Origin: Prevotella sp.
Lineage (GTDB): Bacteria > Bacteroidota > Bacteroidia > Bacteroidales > Bacteroidaceae
Assembly: GCA_017619755.1 (NCBI GenBank)
Contig: JAFZRU010000010.1
Location: 1 to 64,000, forward strand
Direction: 5' to 3'
DNA length: 64,000 nt
The translations under genes and the position numbers were made by a program. Numbering within the stretch: position 1 is the stretch's first letter; each line of letters begins with the position of its first letter. This document shows, one piece after another, positions 49,916-60,262 of the stretch. Below the pieces are notes generated by a model that was given only the letters and a program-made list of their open reading frames with translations, did no database searches and had not been told where the DNA came from.

Positions 49916-52657
49916 ATGCTAAAACGCTATTTTTCCTTCCCCTTGCACCGCCATGGTGGTGCCTTCCTTTTGGCCGCCTTGCTTCTTCCCCTTGGCTCAC
50001 CCAAGGCCATGTTGCTAAGCGCACAAGAAAAGCCTCAACTGAAAGTGGACATCAGCATCGCCAACCGTAGCGACGAGGAAACCCTTGAACCCGGCTATAC
50101 CTGTTGGCGAGTGAAACAGGGCAAAAGCGACACGATGACGGAGAACGGCATCACCATCACCCTCTTATGCCCCACCGACGCTGACTACGACCTCCGCACC
50201 GGCTGGAGCAAATCGTATATACAAAATGCCGACAACAAGTCGAAGAACGGTCGTCTCACCTATGACGGCATCAACCTCGACCCCAACACCTACGGCTCGT
50301 TCACCCTTCGCATTGCGGGACTACCCGTCGGTCGCCACACGCTTCAGACCTACCACAACTGTTGGGAGAACCCGGAGCGTTTCTATGCCGCGCCCATGAC
50401 CATCAAGTGCAACGGCGTGGTGATACATGAGCGTGTCGAACTGTCCTTCGGACAAGCAGTGGCCGCCAATGCCAGCCTCGTGACCACCACCTTCGACATC
50501 GTCCAAGAGGGAGAAGTGGTGGAACTGGAGTTCTCCACCTCCGCCGACGCCCCCGGCACACCTTCCGCCGGACAGACCAATGCCTATTATTCACCTTTGT
50601 GCAACGGTTTCGAACTCAACACGGCAAGCATCGCCTCACAAGCGAAAGACCCAAGCCCCGCCAATGGTGACATGCATGTGGATGCCGACGAGACGCATGG
50701 CCTCGCTCTCAAATGGTCGCCAGCCAATAGCGAAGTGAAAGAGCACCGCCTCTACTTCGCGCTCGACAGCATGGAACTGGCCTCCAAGCAAGCCGATGCC
50801 ATCCTGGCATACGCCGACACGACTTACCAAGTAGATGGCCTCTACTCGATGAACACCTATTACTGGCGCGTGGACGAGGTGGATGCCAACGGTCAGGTGA
50901 CAGAAGGCATGACATGGAAATTCAAACCACGGCAGTTGGCATTCCCCGGTGCGGAAGGTTATGGACGCTTTGCACAAGGCGGACGCGGCGGCAGTGTTTA
51001 TCATGTGACCAACTTGAACAACGACCACAATCCCGGTTCGTTGCTATACGGTTTGGTGGACATCACCGAACCGCATACCATCGTCTTCGATGTCTCAGGT
51101 CTCATCGTCATGGATTTCAGTTCTGTTTTCACCAAGCCCAACATCACCATCGCCGGGCAAACAGCACCGGGAAAGGGCGTCTGTTTGAAAAATTCCAACG
51201 TGAACATCGGTTCTGACAACATCTGTCGCTTCATGCGCTTCAAGAGAGGATATGGCGATACCGGCAACGCCATGGGCATGTCGGGTTCCGACCATGCCAT
51301 CGTGGACCACACCACGGCGGCTTGGGGCACCGACGAGACGGTATCTGGAAGAGGGGCCAAGAACGTCAGTTTCCAATATTCCATCATCGCAGAGGCGCTC
51401 GGCATCGCCGACCACAAGAACTACGCCGCCGGCACCAACCATGGTTTCGCCGCCACCATCGATGGAAAGATTGGATCGTGGCATCATAACCTATTGGTGA
51501 ACTGCAATGGTCGCAACTGGAGCATGGGTGGCGGCATGGACGGCACCAACACCGCCATCGGACAAATGGACATCTTCAACAACGTGGTCTATAACTGGTA
51601 TGGCAGAACCACTGACGGCAACTGCCACGAGGTGAATTTTGTGGGCAACTATTACAAGATGGGACCGGATACAAAGCGCACCGAACTCTTCATCCAACAA
51701 TATGAGAACGTGGGTTCGCCGGAGAGTACCTGGCGTGCCTATGTCAATGGAAACATACGCGAGAACAAGAACCACACCCTTAGTCACGACAAGAAGGGCG
51801 ACACCTATAAAATTCAACTTTCCAATGGCGACCCCGGCCCCACCTACGAGACCATCGTCGATGCCCCGTTCTTTCCCTCATACGCCGTCATCCACACCGC
51901 CGAGGACGCCTTGAAAATCGTCACCAGCGACGCCGGGGCCACCATGCCCATGCGCGATGACCAACACGTCCGTGTGGTAAGGGAGACGGTGGACGGCACT
52001 TACACCTATACGGGGTCGCGCTCGCATATCAAGGGAGAAATCGACCATGAAGATGATTGCGGGGGCTTTGAGGCCTACCCGGAAGAAAATCGTCCGGCAG
52101 ACTACGATACCGACCAAGACGGCATGCCCAACTGGTATGAGAAGTTGATTGGCAGCGACCCGTCCACGGCGAACCACAACGACGACCCCGACCATGACGG
52201 ATGGACGCTCTTGGAAGACTATTTGGAGTTTATGGCGCATCCCTACCTTATCCTCCAACCAGAATCCAACGGAACTGTCAATGTGGCTCCATTTTTCAGG
52301 GGATTCAAGAAGTCGCCCTCCTACTCCATTGAAACGGAAAGCAATCTTTTTACAGCGACCATTAACGACTCCATCATCACCGTCAATGCCAAGGCTGAAG
52401 GAGGCATTGGCACGCTCACCATGCGTGTGACCGACAGCGAGGGCACATCGTTCAGCCAACGACTGAGCATTGCCGTCACAGGAGAGAACACGGGTATCGC
52501 ACCGATGTGGAAGGAAGAAAAAACCGAGGTGGTAAGTCGTGAGTTCTTCACCCTTGACGGAAAGAAAGTGACGCAGTTCGTCCCGCAAGAGGTCTATCTG
52601 ATGAAAGAAACCTACAAAAACGGGGACACCCGCACCATGAAAGTGGTGAAAAACTAA
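49916..52657 (+). CDS. Large exported pectate-lyase-like protein with N-terminal beta domains
   Basis: 913 residues; signal peptide (FLLAALLLPLGSPKAMLLSAQ). Residues about 45-235 form a malectin- or CBM-like beta domain, about 250-335 an FN3-like domain (YYWRVDEVDANGQ), about 340-640 the PL-type beta-helix (AFPGAEGYGRFAQGGRGG, HVTNLNND). Where the sister at 33502 has NRSPRFN, this one has CNGRNWS, so the usual RxPR arginine pair is missing. DQDGMPNWYEKLIG and DDPDHDGWTLLEDYL are calcium-type repeats; the end (EFFTLDGKKV) is T9SS-like. Probably a polysaccharide lyase or binding protein of altered chemistry. Confidence 0.8.
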   Translation: MLKRYFSFPLHRHGGAFLLAALLLPLGSPKAMLLSAQEKPQLKVDISIANRSDEETLEPGYTCWRVKQGKSDTMTENGITITLLCPTDADYDLRTGWSKSYIQNADNKSKNGRLTYDGINLDPNTYGSFTLRIAGLPVGRHTLQTYHNCWENPERFYAAPMTIKCNGVVIHERVELSFGQAVAANASLVTTTFDIVQEGEVVELEFSTSADAPGTPSAGQTNAYYSPLCNGFELNTASIASQAKDPSPANGDMHVDADETHGLALKWSPANSEVKEHRLYFALDSMELASKQADAILAYADTTYQVDGLYSMNTYYWRVDEVDANGQVTEGMTWKFKPRQLAFPGAEGYGRFAQGGRGGSVYHVTNLNNDHNPGSLLYGLVDITEPHTIVFDVSGLIVMDFSSVFTKPNITIAGQTAPGKGVCLKNSNVNIGSDNICRFMRFKRGYGDTGNAMGMSGSDHAIVDHTTAAWGTDETVSGRGAKNVSFQYSIIAEALGIADHKNYAAGTNHGFAATIDGKIGSWHHNLLVNCNGRNWSMGGGMDGTNTAIGQMDIFNNVVYNWYGRTTDGNCHEVNFVGNYYKMGPDTKRTELFIQQYENVGSPESTWRAYVNGNIRENKNHTLSHDKKGDTYKIQLSNGDPGPTYETIVDAPFFPSYAVIHTAEDALKIVTSDAGATMPMRDDQHVRVVRETVDGTYTYTGSRSHIKGEIDHEDDCGGFEAYPEENRPADYDTDQDGMPNWYEKLIGSDPSTANHNDDPDHDGWTLLEDYLEFMAHPYLILQPESNGTVNVAPFFRGFKKSPSYSIETESNLFTATINDSIITVNAKAEGGIGTLTMRVTDSEGTSFSQRLSIAVTGENTGIAPMWKEEKTEVVSREFFTLDGKKVTQFVPQEVYLMKETYKNGDTRTMKVVKN

Positions 52658-52714
52658 AAACGTGCATTGTGCTTTCTCGATAAGTGGGGTTCATTGAAAA
52701 AAGAATGAAAATCC

Positions 52715-52745
52715 TTGGTTTTTTTAACAGAAATGAATAATTTTG
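52715..52745 (+). promoter_or_regulatory. Full Bacteroidetes promoter for hisGDC
   Basis: TTGG at 52715 and TAATTTTG at 52738-52745 are separated by about 20 bases, matching the TTTG-N19-21-TAnnTTTG consensus. Predicted start near 52752, 20 bases before hisG. Confidence 0.65.
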
Positions 52746-52771
52746 CATCGAATTTCTAAGGAATATAGTAA

Positions 52772-53623
52772 ATGTTAAGAATAGCTGTACAATCCAAGGG
52801 CCGTCTTTACGAGGACACCCTCCACCTCCTTGCCGAGGCAGACATCAAGATTAGTTCCATCAAGCGCACGCTTTTAGTGCAGTCCACCAATTTTCCTCTT
52901 GAGGTGCTTTACCTCCGCGATGACGACATCCCCCAGAGCGTGGCTTCGGGGGTGGCCGACATCGGCGTTGTGGGTGAGAACGAATTCGAGGAGCGTGGCG
53001 AACCGGCTGAGATAGTCGAGCGATTGGGCTTCAGCAAGTGCCGTCTTTCCCTTGCCATTCCCAAGGAAACAGCCTACACCGGTTTGGAGTGGTTTGAAGG
53101 CAAGAAAGTGGCCACCTCCTACCCCAACATCCTCCGCCGCTTCATGGAGAGCAAGGGCATACATGTCGAGGTGCATGTCATCACCGGCAGCGTGGAGATT
53201 TCCCCCGGCATCGGCTTGGCCGACGCCATCTTCGACATTGTAAGCAGTGGTTCCACATTGGTGAGCAACAACTTGCGAGAGGTGGAGGTGGTGATGCAGA
53301 GCGAGGCACTGTTGATAGGTTACAAGGGAATGGACGAGACGAAGCGCGAAACGCTGAGGGAACTGCTCTTCCGCATCGGTGCCGTACGTCAGGCGGAAGA
53401 CAAGAAATATGTGCGCATGAATGTTCCTCGCAACCGTTTGGAAGAAATCATCGACGTGCTGCCGGGGTTGAAGAGTCCCACCATCATCCCCCTTGCCGAC
53501 GAGGCCTGGTGCTGTGTGCACACCGTCCTCGACCAACGCCGTTTTTGGGAAATCATCGGCCGATTGAAGGAACTTGGCGCCCAAGGCATTCTTGTCACCC
53601 CCATTGAAAAAATGATATTGTAG
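52772..53623 (+). CDS. hisG: ATP phosphoribosyltransferase, long form
   Basis: 283 residues, the long (HisG-L) type. It joins ATP and PRPP in the first step of histidine synthesis. Catalytic part (1-205): IAVQSKGRLYED, GVADIGVVGENEFEE, PKETAYTGLEW, ATSYPNILRRF, and SVEISPGIGLADAIFDIVSSGSTL (PRPP site). The C-terminal 75 residues (LKSPTIIPLADEAWCCVHTVL) are the ACT-like domain that allows histidine feedback, so no HisZ is needed. First gene of hisGDC. Confidence 0.96.
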   Translation: MLRIAVQSKGRLYEDTLHLLAEADIKISSIKRTLLVQSTNFPLEVLYLRDDDIPQSVASGVADIGVVGENEFEERGEPAEIVERLGFSKCRLSLAIPKETAYTGLEWFEGKKVATSYPNILRRFMESKGIHVEVHVITGSVEISPGIGLADAIFDIVSSGSTLVSNNLREVEVVMQSEALLIGYKGMDETKRETLRELLFRIGAVRQAEDKKYVRMNVPRNRLEEIIDVLPGLKSPTIIPLADEAWCCVHTVLDQRRFWEIIGRLKELGAQGILVTPIEKMIL

Positions 53624-53667
53624 CGTCTTTCCGGCAACACAAGGAAAAGGACAGTAAATCAGGAAAA

Positions 53668-54963
53668 ATGAGAATAGAGAAATATCCCGAGGAGAGCAGG
53701 TGGAATGAATTGGTTCGACGTCCTCAGATGGACATGTCGAAACTGACAGAGACAGTCAATGCCGTGCTTGACGATGTTCGCGAACATGGCGACGAGGCTG
53801 TCTTGCGATATGAGGAGAAGTTCGACCATGTGCGGCTCACCTCCCTGCGTGTCAGCGAGGAGGAGATGGCCGAAGCCGAACAACTTGTTTCCGACGAGTT
53901 GAAGAAATCCTTGCAACTGGCTCACGATAACATCCATCGTTTTCACTCCGCCCAGACATTCGAGGGTAAGAAGATAGAAACCATGTCCGGCGTGACCTGC
54001 TGGCAGAAGAGCGTGGCCATCGAGCGCGTAGGACTATATATCCCCGGCGGCACGGCACCTCTTTTCAGCACGGTGCTGATGCTTGCCACGCCGGCGAAAA
54101 TAGCCGGGTGCAAAGACATCGTCCTTTGCACGCCTCCCAACCGTGAGGGCAAGGTGCATCCCGCCATCCTTGTTGCCGCACGCATCGCCGGCGTGAGCCA
54201 GGTTTTCAAGGCCGGCGGCGTCCAAGCCATCGGCGCCATGGCCTACGGCACGGAGAGCGTACCCAAGTCATACAAGATTTTCGGCCCCGGCAACCAATAC
54301 GTGATGGCCGCCAAGCAACAGGTGTCGCTTCATGACGTGGCCATCGACATGCCGGCCGGACCTTCAGAGGTTTGCGTGATAGCCGACGAAAGCAGCAACG
54401 TCGAATTTGTGGCTGCCGACCTGCTGTCCCAAGCAGAGCACGGCCCTGACTCCCAGGTGTTGCTCATCACTACTTGCGAATCCATGCTGCAAGCCGTGGC
54501 TGTGGAGGTGGAGCGCCAGTTGTCAGCCCTCCCTCGTCGCGACATCGCCCGCCAGGCTTTGGACAACAGCCTCATGGTGCTGGTGGCCGACAGCGAGGAG
54601 GCCATTCGTCTGAGCAATGCATACGCCCCGGAGCATCTCATCATTTGCACAAAAGACCATGCACTCTTGGCGGAGAAAGTGGTGAACGCCGGCAGCGTCT
54701 TCCTCGGCAACTATGCCTGCGAGAGCGCCGGCGACTACGCCAGCGGCACCAACCATACACTACCCACCCACGGCTATGCCCTTGCATACAGTGGTGTCAA
54801 CCTTGACAGTTACTGCCGCAAGGTCACCTTCCAGCACCTCAACGCCGAAGGCGTCCTCTCCATCGGACGTGCAGTGGAAGTGATGGCCGAGAACGAACAA
54901 CTCCTGGCTCACAAGCAGGCCATGAGCGTGCGTATCAACTATGTGAAGCAAGAAAAGCCATGA
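53668..54963 (+). CDS. hisD: Histidinol dehydrogenase
   Basis: 431 residues, normal length. It oxidises L-histidinol to histidine in two steps with NAD and zinc. [80 protein letters not shown] (zinc Gln/His), and [28 protein letters not shown] are diagnostic. Its stop overlaps hisC by four bases (ATGA). The spacer from hisG is 44 bases. Confidence 0.97.
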   Translation: MRIEKYPEESRWNELVRRPQMDMSKLTETVNAVLDDVREHGDEAVLRYEEKFDHVRLTSLRVSEEEMAEAEQLVSDELKKSLQLAHDNIHRFHSAQTFEGKKIETMSGVTCWQKSVAIERVGLYIPGGTAPLFSTVLMLATPAKIAGCKDIVLCTPPNREGKVHPAILVAARIAGVSQVFKAGGVQAIGAMAYGTESVPKSYKIFGPGNQYVMAAKQQVSLHDVAIDMPAGPSEVCVIADESSNVEFVAADLLSQAEHGPDSQVLLITTCESMLQAVAVEVERQLSALPRRDIARQALDNSLMVLVADSEEAIRLSNAYAPEHLIICTKDHALLAEKVVNAGSVFLGNYACESAGDYASGTNHTLPTHGYALAYSGVNLDSYCRKVTFQHLNAEGVLSIGRAVEVMAENEQLLAHKQAMSVRINYVKQEKP

Positions 54964-55994
54964 GAGAATTCAAAGACTTGGTGCGCCCCAACATTTGGGA
55001 GTTGTCGCCCTACAGCAGCGCCCGTGACGAGTACAGTGGCCATGAGGCACATGTGTTTCTCGATGCCAACGAGAACCCATACAACCAACCTGTCAATCGC
55101 TATCCCGACCCTCTTCAGCGAGAGTTGAAAGAGACGATGGCCAAAATAAAAGGCGTCCGCCCCGAACAAATCTTCTTTGGCAACGGCAGCGACGAGGCCA
55201 TCGACTTGGTGTATCGCTGCTTCACACGCCCCGGAGTGGACAATGTGGTGGCGATAGAACCCACATACGGTATGTACAAGGTATGTGCCGACATCAATGA
55301 TGTGGAATACCGCCCCGTACCCCTTGACGAGCGGTTCCAGATGTCGTCGGAAAAGATGCTCGCCGCTTGTGACGAGCGAACAAAAGTGATGTGGGTGTGC
55401 TCGCCCAACAACCCGACTGGCAACCTCATGGACAGGAGGGAGATAGAAAAGCTGCTTGAAGGCTTTGACGGCATCGTCGTCATCGACGAGGCCTATTCCG
55501 ATTTTTCCCTCAAACCAGTCTTCCGACAGGAAGTGTCGCGCCACCCGCGCTTGGTGGTGCTCAACACGATGAGCAAGGCTTGGGGCTGTGCGGCCATCCG
55601 TCTTGGCATGGCCTTCGCCCAAAAGGAAATCATCGACCTTTTCAACAAAGTGAAATATCCCTACAACATCAACCATCTCACCCAGGAAAAGGCGATGGAG
55701 ATGCTTCGCTCACCATTTGAAGTGGACAAATGGGTGAAGATACTGCTTTTGGAGCGTGAACGAATGATAGAGGCCTTCAAGTTGCTCCCCATCTGCAAGA
55801 AAGTTTATCCCACCGATGCCAACTTTTTCTTGGCAAAGATGACGGATGCCAACAAAATCTACCAGTATTTGGTGGAAAACGGGATTATCGTGAGAAACCG
55901 CAACCGTGTAGCCCTTTGCGGCAACTGCCTGCGCATCACCATCGGCACGAAGAGCGAAAACAGCCAATTGCTGAGTGCTCTTCGCCAATGGTGA
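54960..55994 (+). CDS. hisC: Histidinol-phosphate aminotransferase
   Basis: 344 residues, class I/II PLP aminotransferase. Motifs: [51 protein letters not shown], and [15 protein letters not shown] with the PLP lysine. Histidine operons of this group usually continue with hisB, but here a convergent gene starts 15 bases after hisC, so hisB must lie elsewhere. Confidence 0.96.
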   Translation: MREFKDLVRPNIWELSPYSSARDEYSGHEAHVFLDANENPYNQPVNRYPDPLQRELKETMAKIKGVRPEQIFFGNGSDEAIDLVYRCFTRPGVDNVVAIEPTYGMYKVCADINDVEYRPVPLDERFQMSSEKMLAACDERTKVMWVCSPNNPTGNLMDRREIEKLLEGFDGIVVIDEAYSDFSLKPVFRQEVSRHPRLVVLNTMSKAWGCAAIRLGMAFAQKEIIDLFNKVKYPYNINHLTQEKAMEMLRSPFEVDKWVKILLLERERMIEAFKLLPICKKVYPTDANFFLAKMTDANKIYQYLVENGIIVRNRNRVALCGNCLRITIGTKSENSQLLSALRQW

Positions 55995-56009
55995 TGCGTT
56001 GGCTCACCC

Positions 56010-57647
56010 CTACTCTTTAGGATAGGAGAACTTGTCGCCAGTCTGACGGATGAGTGCCCGCTTGTAAGCCTCGGGATAACCGGGGCGTTTGGGGCGAGAG
56101 CCAAGCCCAAACTTGTCTCTTGTGAACTTTCCGTTCTCTTCCGGATGAATGATCATGTCGTTGTACTTCACGACGAGGTACCATGCCAACACTTTCCATC
56201 GCTCAAGCATCTGCTGTGCCTTCTCCACACTATAGGCGTTGAGGTATTTCACTGCCAATTCCGGTTGCTGGGCATGCAGGGCGATGGCCTTTTTTTCCAA
56301 GCCGTCCTGCAAGGCGAAATACGACTGTTCGAGGGAGTCACGCACCTCCTTGAGCGAGGGGAAAAGCAACGAATATCTGGGATATACCATGTTGGAGACC
56401 CAGTTGCACACCCAGAAAGCGTTCTTGTCGGAGAAAGTGATTTCGTCGGCTCCGGGAGTGTTGAAACATTCCGGCCTCAATGTCATGCTGCAATAAATAG
56501 GTGTATAGGCCACCATGTTGCCGTCGTCGTTCCCCCACCACATCAATCCGCCGATTTCCCTGGGCAGCCAAGAACGCATCTGGCTGGCGTATGAGAAGCC
56601 TGTCTGTTGGGTGGAAGTGGGACGCTCGTTGAAGTATTTCTCCCCGTCAAGTTCAAAGGAGAGTGGCGTGGGCCGATAGGGCATTCCCCAGATGCCGCCG
56701 CCAATGTCTCCGTCCAAGGCGAAGGGAGTTCCCTCATAATGGTCGCGCATGCAAGCCATCACTTCCTGAACTGTCACCTTGTGGTCAGGCACGATCCACA
56801 GCGGCATGGGCTCTGCATTTTTCTCCTTGCCCATGGCGTAAGGCAAGTAGCGGTTCATGTTCTTGGAAAAATGGTTGAAGAAACTCCACACCCTCGCCTC
56901 GCAGAAGCGGCGCCCGGAGAAATCGGGGAATGCGTAGGCGGCGTTCCAACTGAAATCTGCATCCTTTCCTTCAAACCACCCCATTTTGCGTGCGTATTTC
57001 ACCACGTTTTTTGAATACAGCACATTGTTCTTGTCCTTCATGTCGAATGTGGTGATTCGACTTTGGTTGGCATGGGCGCAGATGGCATTGTCGGGGATGC
57101 GCATGGCCACCCACACGGCACTTTTGCTGCCGGGACCCATTCCCATCATTTCCATGATCCAAGCCTCGTTGGGGTCGCAAATGGTGAAGGTCTCCCCTTC
57201 GGAGTTGTATCCGTAAGTCTCTACAAGGGAAGTCATCACCTTGATGGCCTCGCGGGCAGTCTTGGAGCGTTGCAAGGCGATGTAGATGAGCGAACCATAG
57301 TCGAGTATTCCAGTGGGGTCCACCATTTCCTCCCTTCCACCGTAAGTGGTCTCCCCGATAGTCACTTGGTACTCGTTGATGTTACCTATCACATTGTACG
57401 TCTCCGGGGCTTCAGGGATTTCTCCATGATACTCGTTGGTGTCCCAATCTACCACTCTTCGCATCTCCCCCGGAGCATGTTTGGCAGCGGGGTAATGACA
57501 AAGTGTTTGAAACATGCCATAATCGTCGGCATTATAGGTGCAAATCACCGATCCATCGGCACTGGCTTCCTTTCCCACGATGAAATTGGTGCATGCCATG
57601 GCGTTGACAGTTGCAAGGCATGCGAGTATCAACAATGTTTTTCTCAT
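56010..57647 (-). CDS. Exported C69-family dipeptidase
   Basis: 545 residues. The signal peptide ends right before the catalytic residue: NAMACTNFIVGKEASADGS, with Cys19 as the N-terminal nucleophile exposed by cleavage (Ntn-hydrolase fold). GETTYGGREE, TFTICDPNEAWIMEMMG, VAMRIPDNAICAHANQSRI are C69 (PepD-like) blocks. It cleaves dipeptides in the periplasm or outside. It follows the M23 gene by 33 bases and is convergent with hisC. Confidence 0.9.
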   Translation of the reverse strand: MRKTLLILACLATVNAMACTNFIVGKEASADGSVICTYNADDYGMFQTLCHYPAAKHAPGEMRRVVDWDTNEYHGEIPEAPETYNVIGNINEYQVTIGETTYGGREEMVDPTGILDYGSLIYIALQRSKTAREAIKVMTSLVETYGYNSEGETFTICDPNEAWIMEMMGMGPGSKSAVWVAMRIPDNAICAHANQSRITTFDMKDKNNVLYSKNVVKYARKMGWFEGKDADFSWNAAYAFPDFSGRRFCEARVWSFFNHFSKNMNRYLPYAMGKEKNAEPMPLWIVPDHKVTVQEVMACMRDHYEGTPFALDGDIGGGIWGMPYRPTPLSFELDGEKYFNERPTSTQQTGFSYASQMRSWLPREIGGLMWWGNDDGNMVAYTPIYCSMTLRPECFNTPGADEITFSDKNAFWVCNWVSNMVYPRYSLLFPSLKEVRDSLEQSYFALQDGLEKKAIALHAQQPELAVKYLNAYSVEKAQQMLERWKVLAWYLVVKYNDMIIHPEENGKFTRDKFGLGSRPKRPGYPEAYKRALIRQTGDKFSYPKE

Positions 57648-57680
57648 ATTTTCAGGTCTTTAGTTAAAGTGAAACGTCAA

Positions 57681-59354
57681 TTAATAAAGTATGGTGGTGT
57701 CGTAGATGGTTTCGTTTCCCACGTTGTCCAAAGCCTTGAGGAGGAGTCGTCGCTCCGCGCCCTTTTTCTCCACAGGGGTGTCTTTCAAAGAGCACACCAT
57801 CCTTGTGGATTTCTTCACGTGGTCGAAGAGGACAAACTGCCCGTCAATGAATGCCTGGAAACGGGCCACCCCCGTTTGGTCGTCTTTCACATCTACTAAA
57901 AGTGTTTCCTCGCTCTCCCAGTTGCTTTGGTTGAGGGGCAGCACCTTGGGAGGTGAATCGTCGTAATCCACGGCGTATGAGTTGCCGATGTCGTCGATGT
58001 CACACTCCATCCATCCGTCCTTGTATGTGGCGGGGATGTACATGCGAGCTTCTGCCTCCGGGTCGAGTTCGTTTTTCTTATTGCGCCTCAGGCTGACCAC
58101 GCACAGTTTTCCCTTGTCCTCCACTTCGGTTTCCACTTTCAGTCTCAATCGTGCCTTTTCAAAGAGTGGAATGGACTTTTGGGCGAGCATGTACCCCTTG
58201 GAATATTTGGAGGGTCGTGCCTTGTCGGAGGCTTTCACCCAGGTGTCGCGCATCATCCCTCCCTTGGGCACCATGACCGACATCCCCTCCGTTCCGGCAT
58301 CGTTTTCCCGTCCATGGATGAAGCGAATGGAGTCGGCAGGCTCTTCATGCTTCAAATCTTGTGGTTGTCCATATACCACGAAAGAATATTGTGCCTTGTT
58401 GCCGAAAAAGTCGCACAGCACGTAGGTGAGTTGATAAGGTTTTTGTTCGGAGAAGTTCACCACTCCTTTGTTTGGGCCGGTCTTGATGAAAGGGAGTTTG
58501 TTGGCAGGTAGGACGTACGACCTTATGAACCATACCTGGTTGGCAGCATAGTAGTCATAATCCCCCCATACGTTGACCATCTTGTGACAATCCATGGGAA
58601 TGTTGTCCACATTGCTGGTGAACACCTCCTTTCCATCCACATAAAGAGCGGTGTAACGGATGCCATACCTGTTTTCCGAGCCTTGCATGTAGTCGTCGGC
58701 AAAGATGCCAAAGCCCACCTTTCCCCAAGCCGTGAGCGTGTCGGTGATGACGGAGTTGTCGAAGTCGAAACGCTGTTGTTCGTCTTTTCCACAGAACATC
58801 CCCTCACCCTCCATGGGGTAAGCCATGATGGCATGCGCTTTGGGTGGAATGCTGTCAGTGAGCAAGTCGGGGATGAACTCCAAGGGGTCCACGATGTTCC
58901 AAGTGTCTGTCTGATGGATTTCCAAATGGAGATGTGGCCCCATGCTCGCTCCCGTGTCCCCACTCAGTGCGATGAGTTGCCCTCTTGTCACAGGGCAGGC
59001 GGTGGCCTCCAATTTCAAGTCCAAGTCTGTCTGCTGATGTTGGTATTGCCACTTTCTCACCACGGCTTCGATGGCCGGTGCGAAACGCTGAAGGTGTGCA
59101 TATACGCTGGTATATCCTTCCGGGTGCCTGACATAGAGTGCGTTTCCCATTCCTCCCACGTTTTTCGTCACGCGGCAAACGTATCCATCTCCGATGGAAT
59201 AGATGGCTTTCCCCTCCACCTTTTGTGTCTTGATGTCGAGACCTCCATGAAAATGGTTGGGACGTGGCTCACCAAAATTTCCAGCAAGCAGCACGTCGAA
59301 ATGCACGGGTGACAGATATGTCACAGCAGCGAGGATAAGATTGCTTAGCATCAT
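57681..59354 (-). CDS. M23-family (LytM) metallopeptidase
   Basis: 557 residues with a signal-like start (MMLSNLILAAVTYLS). The LytM domain (about 30-165) has zinc ligands in NHFHGGLDI and catalytic MGPHLHLEIH, so it is an active-type peptidoglycan endopeptidase. The remaining about 390 residues are beta-rich modules of unknown role. ATG overlaps the DUF4296 stop by four bases. In other Bacteroidetes the same series occurs (ileS, TraR-like, lspA, DUF4296, M23). Confidence 0.9.
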   Translation of the reverse strand: MMLSNLILAAVTYLSPVHFDVLLAGNFGEPRPNHFHGGLDIKTQKVEGKAIYSIGDGYVCRVTKNVGGMGNALYVRHPEGYTSVYAHLQRFAPAIEAVVRKWQYQHQQTDLDLKLEATACPVTRGQLIALSGDTGASMGPHLHLEIHQTDTWNIVDPLEFIPDLLTDSIPPKAHAIMAYPMEGEGMFCGKDEQQRFDFDNSVITDTLTAWGKVGFGIFADDYMQGSENRYGIRYTALYVDGKEVFTSNVDNIPMDCHKMVNVWGDYDYYAANQVWFIRSYVLPANKLPFIKTGPNKGVVNFSEQKPYQLTYVLCDFFGNKAQYSFVVYGQPQDLKHEEPADSIRFIHGRENDAGTEGMSVMVPKGGMMRDTWVKASDKARPSKYSKGYMLAQKSIPLFEKARLRLKVETEVEDKGKLCVVSLRRNKKNELDPEAEARMYIPATYKDGWMECDIDDIGNSYAVDYDDSPPKVLPLNQSNWESEETLLVDVKDDQTGVARFQAFIDGQFVLFDHVKKSTRMVCSLKDTPVEKKGAERRLLLKALDNVGNETIYDTTILY

Positions 59355-60259
59355 AGTTTCGGTTTTTGTAGTCGTGGGTGCATGGTGGGCCTCATGTCTT
59401 CCGGTACGCCTTCTGGCAGCCGAGGAAGTGGTGCGGTGGTGTCAATCATCTCGCCCGTCATGTTCTTCTCTGGTTCTTCCTTGGGCGGGTTGGTGTGCAT
59501 CTTCAGCAGTCGCAAGTTGCTGACGGTCATCAGTTTCAGACTGTTGTCCTGGTTGCTGTCGCTGCCTTTCCCAAGGTATATGAAGCCGGAAACTCGTTTG
59601 ATGCCTATGCGTTCATTGTCCTGCACTTGCAAACTGAAATGGTTGTCGTTGGAGCAGTGCAACACCTGCGATGCGGTGCTGTCGTTGTCGAAAGTGACTG
59701 CCATCATTGCCACCCCGTCGCGCATGCCGCTTTGGAATATGAAGAGGCCATCGAACGAGAGGATCATCTTGTCGCCCTTGTGGTAAGTAGTGTCTGCCTC
59801 TATCTCGAAGGAGACATGGTTGTAAGGTGCCATGGGCATGAGCACGATGGACTGTGTGTTGCTCCACACTGTGGCGGTGTCTCCTTGAGAAGTCATGCCT
59901 TCCAATTGACTGAGTTCGTTGGCTGTGGCTCCTAATGCGATGGCATCGTTGTTGAGTCTTTTGGACAACTTGTCATAGATGTCGTGAAGTTGCTCCGTAT
60001 GGCGGTAGTAATACACTAACGAAGAGTCGAGTTCCGCCTCCGTGACCCCATGCTTTCTGAGTGCCGCCTCGCGGTATGCTTGCCGCCGGAAAGCCAGTTC
60101 CTGGTAGTTTGACTCACCGAATGCCATTGCGTCGGCCAAGTGGAAGTCATACAAGATGTCTTCCATCTTTCCCGGCTGGATGTATTGCCTGGGAACGCGT
60201 GACTTGCATCCCACAAGCAAGATGGCCGAAAGCAAGATGATGGCGGCTCTCCTTCCCAT
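59351..60259 (-). CDS. DUF4296-domain lipoprotein
   Basis: 302 residues. LLSAILLVGCKSRVP is a lipoprotein signal with lipid-modified Cys18. The DUF4296 domain (about 30-120) is helical: MEDILYDFHLADAMA, FRRQAYREAALRKHGVTEAELDSSLVYYYRH. The C-terminal half is beta-rich, ending in a Pro-rich tail (MRPTMHPRLQKPKL). Function unknown; it sits between lspA, the enzyme that would cut its signal, and M23. Confidence 0.9.
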   Translation of the reverse strand: MGRRAAIILLSAILLVGCKSRVPRQYIQPGKMEDILYDFHLADAMAFGESNYQELAFRRQAYREAALRKHGVTEAELDSSLVYYYRHTEQLHDIYDKLSKRLNNDAIALGATANELSQLEGMTSQGDTATVWSNTQSIVLMPMAPYNHVSFEIEADTTYHKGDKMILSFDGLFIFQSGMRDGVAMMAVTFDNDSTASQVLHCSNDNHFSLQVQDNERIGIKRVSGFIYLGKGSDSNQDNSLKLMTVSNLRLLKMHTNPPKEEPEKNMTGEMIDTTAPLPRLPEGVPEDMRPTMHPRLQKPKL

Positions 60260-60262
60260 GGC

